This document shows, one piece after another, positions 5,703-9,338 of a stretch of DNA of 9,338 bases. The translations under genes and the position numbers were made by a program. The notes below the pieces were generated by a model. The model worked only from the letters and a program-made list of their open reading frames with translations. It was not told where the DNA came from and ran no database searches. The number at the start of each line of letters is the position of its first letter. The stretch's first letter is position 1. The stretch spans positions 1 through 9,338 of the forward strand of contig JAPLHM010000219.1 of assembly GCA_026389635.1 (NCBI GenBank), in the 5' to 3' direction. This stretch comes from Chloroflexota bacterium. GTDB lineage: Bacteria > Chloroflexota > Dehalococcoidia > GIF9 > UBA5629.

Positions 5703-7387
5703 AATAGGTCGAAGAACATGACCGGCTTCCTGCGCTCCACCAGCTTCTCGGCATTAAAGGCGATGCGCAGCAGCAGGTTCTCTTCCCACCAGCGGCCCAT
5801 GGCCTGCATGCCTATGGGTAGCCCGATGCTGTCATAGCCTGCCGGGAAACTGATGGCGGGCAGGCCCGCCAGGTTGCCCGGGAAGGCATAGCGCGTGGTC
5901 TCCGTGGTGCTGGAAAGGTCGGACCAGCCGCCCTCGGCATCCTTGAGCGACACTTCGGGGGCGGTAATGCCCGTGGCAGGTGTGATGATAGCGTCCACAT
6001 CTTTGTAGATATCCTTGAACATATCGATCACGCGCGTGCGGATGCGCTGAGCCTTGATATAATCGCAGGCATTGAATTCCCGCCCCACGACGAGGCTGAA
6101 GCGTACCTCGGCGCCGAAATCCTTGCTGTTGGCAGGGTAGTTGTTCATCGAGCCTGCCATCTCCCCAAAGATGCTTATCACGTGGGCGACGCGCATGGTG
6201 TCCAACCCGGGTATGACTACCTCCTTGACCTGCGCGCCGGCAGCTACAAGCTTCTCCAGCAGCGCGTTACAGGCTTTCACTATCTCGGGCGCGGCATGCT
6301 CAAACCACGGCCTGTAAACGCCCAGCTTAACGCCCTTCAAATCAGCCTTGTTCCAGCCTTCCAGCGTCACGGACGGCTGATGCAGCGAATTGGGGTCTTT
6401 AATATCCGGACCTGCCATGCAGGCATAACCCATGGCCGCGTCTTCTACCGTGGCCGCAATGGGGCCCAGGTGAGCTACGCTCCAGCAGAGGGGCGCCGCG
6501 CCGAATTCACTGACACGGCCGAAGGTGGGCTTGAGCCCGACCACGCCGCATAATGCGGCAGGCACTCGGATAGAGCCGCCGCCGTCGGCGCCTACGGCGA
6601 CCGGGCAGATGCCCGCCGAAACAGCGGTCGCGGAACCGCTCGAACTGCCTCCCGTATCGTGCTTGGGGTTATACGGGTTGCGGGTCGAGCCGAAGTTGAC
6701 GTTAAGCCCGTCGGTGCTGATGCCTATCTCGTGCATATTGGCCTTGCCCAGCAGCAGCGCACCGGACGCGCGCAGCCGCGCCACCACCGTGGCGTCCTGC
6801 TTCGCCGGACCCTTGCCGAAAAACTTGGTCCCCACCGTGGTGGGATAGGGCACCATGTCCACCTCGTCCTTGACAGCCATGGGCACACCGTCCAGTACGC
6901 TGAGCGGTTTCTTATCCTTCCATCGTTCAGCCGAGGCCCTGGCCTGCTGCATAACATCGCCGTCATTAACGGCGATAAAGGGCCTCAGCTTCAGAGCGCC
7001 CGCGTCGGCATTTTTAATAGCCTCCAGCGCCCTTTTAGCCACATCCTCGGGGGTGGTTTTGCCATCATGGTAAGCCTTAGAGTAATCACGGATGGTCCGG
7101 CAGTGCGTCGCGCCGGCGCCGTTCCCTTCTATTTTATTCAGCGCCTTGAGGTCCGGCCCATCCTCAGGTTCAGCTTTCTTACTCACGAAGGAAAGCGGAA
7201 ACACTGTGGGCGGTTCCTCCGGTGCAAGCGTGCGGAAGGCCTCTATCCCCGCGCTTTTCAGCATCGAGGGCAGCAGGAGCGCCCTGAGTACGCCGCTGTC
7301 AAGTGCGCCGGCGATCATGGATAGCTGTCCCCCGGCCAGCCGAGGCAATTTCACTGATTTAAGGTCGTAGTTACTTGTTCCGCTCAT
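5699..7387 (-). CDS. Amidase-signature family hydrolase (FAAH-like)
   Basis: The 562-aa enzyme should hydrolyse C-N amide bonds by the Ser-cisSer-Lys mechanism. GVPMAVKDEVD carries the catalytic Lys173. The glycine/serine signature GGSSSGSATA carries the cis-Ser (Ser248). GADGGGSIRVPAALCG carries the nucleophile Ser272, with the same 24-residue Ser-to-Ser spacing as fatty acid amide hydrolase. GLKPTFGRVS follows as expected. About 110 residues precede the amidase core (TIRDYSKAYHDGKTTPEDV begins it), longer than in GatA; no signal peptide is seen. GatA is unlikely without gatB or gatC nearby. I chose the ATG at 7387: a perfect AAGGAGGT lies 4 nt before it, and that site would be inside the coding sequence if the ATG at 7402 were used. 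The TAG stop comes from the right arm of the 5635-5702 repeat. The substrate is unknown (fatty acid amide, aryl amide or similar). Confidence 0.92.
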   Translation of the reverse strand: MSGTSNYDLKSVKLPRLAGGQLSMIAGALDSGVLRALLLPSMLKSAGIEAFRTLAPEEPPTVFPLSFVSKKAEPEDGPDLKALNKIEGNGAGATHCRTIRDYSKAYHDGKTTPEDVAKRALEAIKNADAGALKLRPFIAVNDGDVMQQARASAERWKDKKPLSVLDGVPMAVKDEVDMVPYPTTVGTKFFGKGPAKQDATVVARLRASGALLLGKANMHEIGISTDGLNVNFGSTRNPYNPKHDTGGSSSGSATAVSAGICPVAVGADGGGSIRVPAALCGVVGLKPTFGRVSEFGAAPLCWSVAHLGPIAATVEDAAMGYACMAGPDIKDPNSLHQPSVTLEGWNKADLKGVKLGVYRPWFEHAAPEIVKACNALLEKLVAAGAQVKEVVIPGLDTMRVAHVISIFGEMAGSMNNYPANSKDFGAEVRFSLVVGREFNACDYIKAQRIRTRVIDMFKDIYKDVDAIITPATGITAPEVSLKDAEGGWSDLSSTTETTRYAFPGNLAGLPAISFPAGYDSIGLPIGMQAMGRWWEENLLLRIAFNAEKLVERRKPVMFFDLL

Positions 7388-7391
7388 CTCA

Positions 7392-7399
7392 ACCTCCTT
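7392..7399 (-). promoter_or_regulatory. Ribosome binding site that decides the amidase start
   Basis: AAGGAGGT on the - strand is a full anti-16S match 4 nt before the ATG at 7387. It overlaps codons 2-4 of the longer reading from 7402, so initiation at 7387 is favoured. Confidence 0.75.
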
Positions 7400-7420
7400 C
7401 ATTTGCGGTTTGAGCGCAAG

Positions 7421-7448
7421 TATATATGGATTGACTATTTATTTGCAA
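7421..7448 (-). promoter_or_regulatory. Candidate promoter of the amidase gene
   Basis: On the - strand, TTGCAA (7448-7443), a 16-bp spacer and TATATA (7426-7421) lie between the isomerase stop and the amidase start, with a leader of about 27 nt. The amidase could also be read through from the isomerase gene 78 bp upstream, as no terminator separates them. Confidence 0.4.
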
Positions 7449-7465
7449 GGGGCGCGAACACCGGT

Positions 7466-7984
7466 TCAGGGGACCGGCAGTATTTTTACAAGTTCAATTT
7501 CAAACGTGAGTTCTTTACCGGCTAAAGGTATATTGGCATCCAAAGTAACGGTCTTATCTGATACTTTTGTGATGGTTGCACGCGTAATTGATCCGTCGGC
7601 CTGACTGCCCTGCAGTTGCTGTCCGACCTGTGGCGTCACACCGGCCGGCAGATTTTCCCTTGGCACTTCAAATATCAATTCACTGCGGGGTGGTCCGTAA
7701 GCGTCATTAACTGAAATAGTAACAGTCTTGTTTTCGCCGACTTTCATACCAAGTATAGCTTTCTCAAACCCGGGAATTACCTGGCCCTTACCCAAAATGA
7801 CTTCCAGGGGTTGCTTCCCGATCGAGGAGTCAAATACAGTCCCGTCTGCCAGTTTTCCTGTGTAGTTTACCTGGACGGTATTGCCATCCTTGGCTTTTGC
7901 AGCGTCGTCCGCGGCGCTGCAGCCCGGTATCAATAGCGCTGCCGCCAACAGAAATATCAGTACAATAATGTGGTTATTCTTCAT
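7466..7984 (-). CDS. FKBP-type (SlyD-like) peptidyl-prolyl cis-trans isomerase, predicted lipoprotein
   Basis: The 172-aa product has a signal peptide (MKNN, then a hydrophobic core) with a lipobox IPGC and predicted lipid-anchored Cys22, so it should work outside the cytoplasmic membrane on exported proteins. The FKBP domain begins at VQVNYTGKLADGTVFDSS (37-54) and continues with PLEVILGKGQVIPGFEKAI (59-77) and VNDAYGP (92-98), which carry the usual aromatic and hydrophobic pocket residues. An inserted-in-flap domain (about 103-150) and the returning strand DANIPLAGKELTFEIELV place it in the SlyD/archaeal-type branch; the usual His in the NHPLAG motif is Ile here. There is no His-rich metal-binding tail. 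ATG at 7984 has GGAGG 6 nt upstream. It shares the 196-bp upstream gap with the divergent M81 gene, and the amidase lies downstream on the same strand. Confidence 0.93.
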   Translation of the reverse strand: MKNNHIIVLIFLLAAALLIPGCSAADDAAKAKDGNTVQVNYTGKLADGTVFDSSIGKQPLEVILGKGQVIPGFEKAILGMKVGENKTVTISVNDAYGPPRSELIFEVPRENLPAGVTPQVGQQLQGSQADGSITRATITKVSDKTVTLDANIPLAGKELTFEIELVKILPVP

Positions 7985-8019
7985 AGTTATCCTCCATTTT
8001 CTGCATAAAGCTACGGGCT

Positions 8020-8042
8020 TATAAGGCCAATGCCGCCTTATA
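8020..8042. other. 8-bp inverted repeat in the isomerase/M81 divergent intergenic region
   Basis: TATAAGGC (8020-8027) and GCCTTATA (8035-8042) form an exact dyad around a 7-nt spacer. It lies 36 bp upstream of the isomerase start and about 57 bp upstream of the M81 promoter -35. It could be an operator or a short leader hairpin for the isomerase transcript, or chance. Confidence 0.35.
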
Positions 8043-8098
8043 TTCTACCAAATATTTTACAGGGAGTTCCCATTTCGACTCTCACGGGCTTGCGGCCG

Positions 8099-8127
8099 TT
8101 GACAGTCGCATGGCAAAAGGATACTAT
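8099..8127 (+). promoter_or_regulatory. Strong sigma-70-type promoter of the M81 peptidase gene
   Basis: A perfect TTGACA (8099-8104) is followed after exactly 17 bp by TACTAT (8122-8127; 4/6 to TATAAT). The start of transcription would be near 8134, giving a leader of about 47 nt that includes AAAGGAGA (8166-8173). Confidence 0.72.
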
Positions 8128-8180
8128 CCTAACTAATTAAACCCCCTTTAATGACTAACTCGCGCAAAGGAGACCCGGCC

Positions 8181-9338
8181 ATGTGCAGGAAGTTTCTTGG
8201 ATTTGCATTGATACTGGTTTTCCTCTTGCCCGCCGGCTGCAGCCAGCCCGCAGCCATCCCCGAAAAAACTGCTGCTCCGCTCCCGCTGCCGGAAAAAACC
8301 ATCGCTGTCATCGATATTTTCCACGAACAAAATGTGTTTTCACCAGTTAAAACCACACTGGCTGATTTCCGTATTACATACGGCGAGGATATGATATCTG
8401 CAGGTATCAAAGGACAGGGCCAGGCAGGGGGCTTCATGGCTGCCGTCCAAGAATTCGGAGAGGGGAAGATAACCGTTGTTCCGATTATGCAAGCTATGGC
8501 GATACCCGGTGGTCCCATCGAAAGGGAGGTTTATAACCGCTTTAAAACAGAGATACTCGAAGGACTGCGCGGCATTAAAAAGCTGGATGGCATCTATCTT
8601 TCGCTGCACGGAGCGTCGGGGGTGGAAGGCATGTACGACCCTGAAGGCGACCTGCTCCAGGCCATCAGGGCTGAATACGGGACAAGCCTGCCCATAGGCA
8701 CTTCCTACGACCTGCATGCCAATATCACCGAAAAGAAGGCCAAACTGGCCACATTCATTGTGGGCTTCAGTACCAATCCGCACCGCGATTTCTTCGCCAC
8801 CGGCTATACTGCCGGGAAAATCCTGGTAAAGACCGTTCTGGGTGAGATCCACCCGACTATGACGGTCAACAAAATGCGGCTATTGCGGGGTGGAGGCACG
8901 AACCTGGATTTCCTCGCCCCCATGGACAGCGTCTTCAACCGAATGAAGGAAATGGGGAAAATGCCGGGCGTCCTAAGCGTGTCGAACTTCATGGTGCATA
9001 TTTTCATGGACGAACCTGAACTGAGCTGGGCCACGGTGGCGGTAACGGATAACAATAAGGCGCTGGCCGATGAACTGGCGGATGAAATCGCCGACCTTGA
9101 CTGGGCGGTGCGCGATTTCAAACTCACGCAGAAATTATATTCACCATCCGAAGCGGTGAAGGCCGCCCGCGATAGCTGGTTAGAAAGGGTAACCGGGACC
9201 ACCATGTTCTGCGACCTGTCGGATACCGTTGGCACGGGCAGCCCGGGTGAGAATACCTGGATACTCAAGGCGCTGGTGGAAGAAGGTCCGGACCTCGTTT
9301 CATATATCCCGGTCAGGGACAGCCAGGCGGTGAAAGAA
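8181..9338 (+). CDS. M81 family (MlrC-like) zinc metallopeptidase with lipoprotein signal, 3'-partial
   Basis: The frame is open from ATG 8181 to the window end (386 residues, no stop), so the 3' end is missing. The start has AAGGAG 8 nt upstream. The N-terminus MCRKFLGFALILVFLLPAGC is a lipoprotein signal with predicted lipidated Cys20, then a Pro/Ala-rich linker to about residue 39. The M81/MlrC fold follows: FHEQNVFSP (47-55), LSLHGASGVEGMYDPEGDLL (140-159), YDLHANIT (176-183) and NPHRD (199-203). These supply the likely metal ligands Asp177, His179 and His201. The C-terminal MlrC_C domain is entered, with CDLSDTVGTGSPGENT (344-359) matching its usual D-x2-D-x2-G-x-G-x-PG(D/E)-x-T motif. 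The family is named for microcystinase C, which cleaves linear microcystin; most members have unknown substrates, so peptide or amide hydrolysis is the safe statement. A surface-anchored form is unusual as far as I know. Confidence 0.88.
   Translation, partial: MCRKFLGFALILVFLLPAGCSQPAAIPEKTAAPLPLPEKTIAVIDIFHEQNVFSPVKTTLADFRITYGEDMISAGIKGQGQAGGFMAAVQEFGEGKITVVPIMQAMAIPGGPIEREVYNRFKTEILEGLRGIKKLDGIYLSLHGASGVEGMYDPEGDLLQAIRAEYGTSLPIGTSYDLHANITEKKAKLATFIVGFSTNPHRDFFATGYTAGKILVKTVLGEIHPTMTVNKMRLLRGGGTNLDFLAPMDSVFNRMKEMGKMPGVLSVSNFMVHIFMDEPELSWATVAVTDNNKALADELADEIADLDWAVRDFKLTQKLYSPSEAVKAARDSWLERVTGTTMFCDLSDTVGTGSPGENTWILKALVEEGPDLVSYIPVRDSQAVKE

Noticed and set aside
6659..7324. A 221-codon open frame on the + strand opposite the amidase
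   Set aside because: It lies wholly antisense to the amidase active-site region, has no family-like motif, and the amidase frame shows clear catalytic motifs.
8340..9268. Two open frames on the - strand (8340-8852 and 8804-9268)
   Set aside because: Both are antisense to the M81 peptidase, whose + strand frame is open throughout with recognisable motifs.

Overview
This is a bacterial chromosomal stretch of moderately high GC, with consensus-like sigma-70 promoters and strong AAGGAG-type ribosome binding sites. The mix of genes is common in uncultured Chloroflexota, particularly Dehalococcoidia-like genomes: crotonase pairs, an HSL-type esterase, a stand-alone Cas4-like nuclease, a one-domain homocysteine methyltransferase, a FAAH-type amidase and exported lipoproteins. 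No rRNA, marker gene or search supports that placement, so it is only a tentative inference.

Layout. From 1 to 1317 there are two translationally coupled crotonase genes on the + strand. The first is cut by the window edge and has an unusual active site. The second has a canonical active site but a missing C-terminus. They converge on an HSL-family alpha/beta hydrolase (2273 to 1365, - strand). Next on the - strand are a small heptad-repeat lipoprotein with a clear terminator, a frameshifted remnant of a small membrane protein, and a GNAT acetyltransferase. Divergent from the acetyltransferase is a Cas4-like PD-(D/E)XK nuclease with four cysteines. It is followed by a homocysteine S-methyltransferase with its own good promoter. 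That gene converges on a large amidase (7387 to 5699, - strand), which lies downstream of a lipoprotein FKBP/SlyD-type prolyl isomerase. Divergent from the isomerase, a perfect TTGACA promoter drives an M81 (MlrC-like) metallopeptidase lipoprotein that runs off the right edge.

How the genes relate. Most look like independent housekeeping or accessory functions rather than one pathway. The crotonases suggest acyl-CoA metabolism. Hydrolase, amidase and M81 peptidase suggest scavenging of esters, amides and peptides. The isomerase and the M81 protein are both predicted surface lipoproteins expressed from one divergent intergenic region.

The most distinctive signal is a short palindromic repeat family beginning GTAGGGGCG, found at both convergent gene junctions (1314-1380 and 5635-5702). 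Its arms supply the stop codons of the four genes that end there, and at the first junction it coincides with the truncated crotonase. I saw no CRISPR array, tRNA, rRNA or transposase gene, and no clear multi-gene undescribed system.
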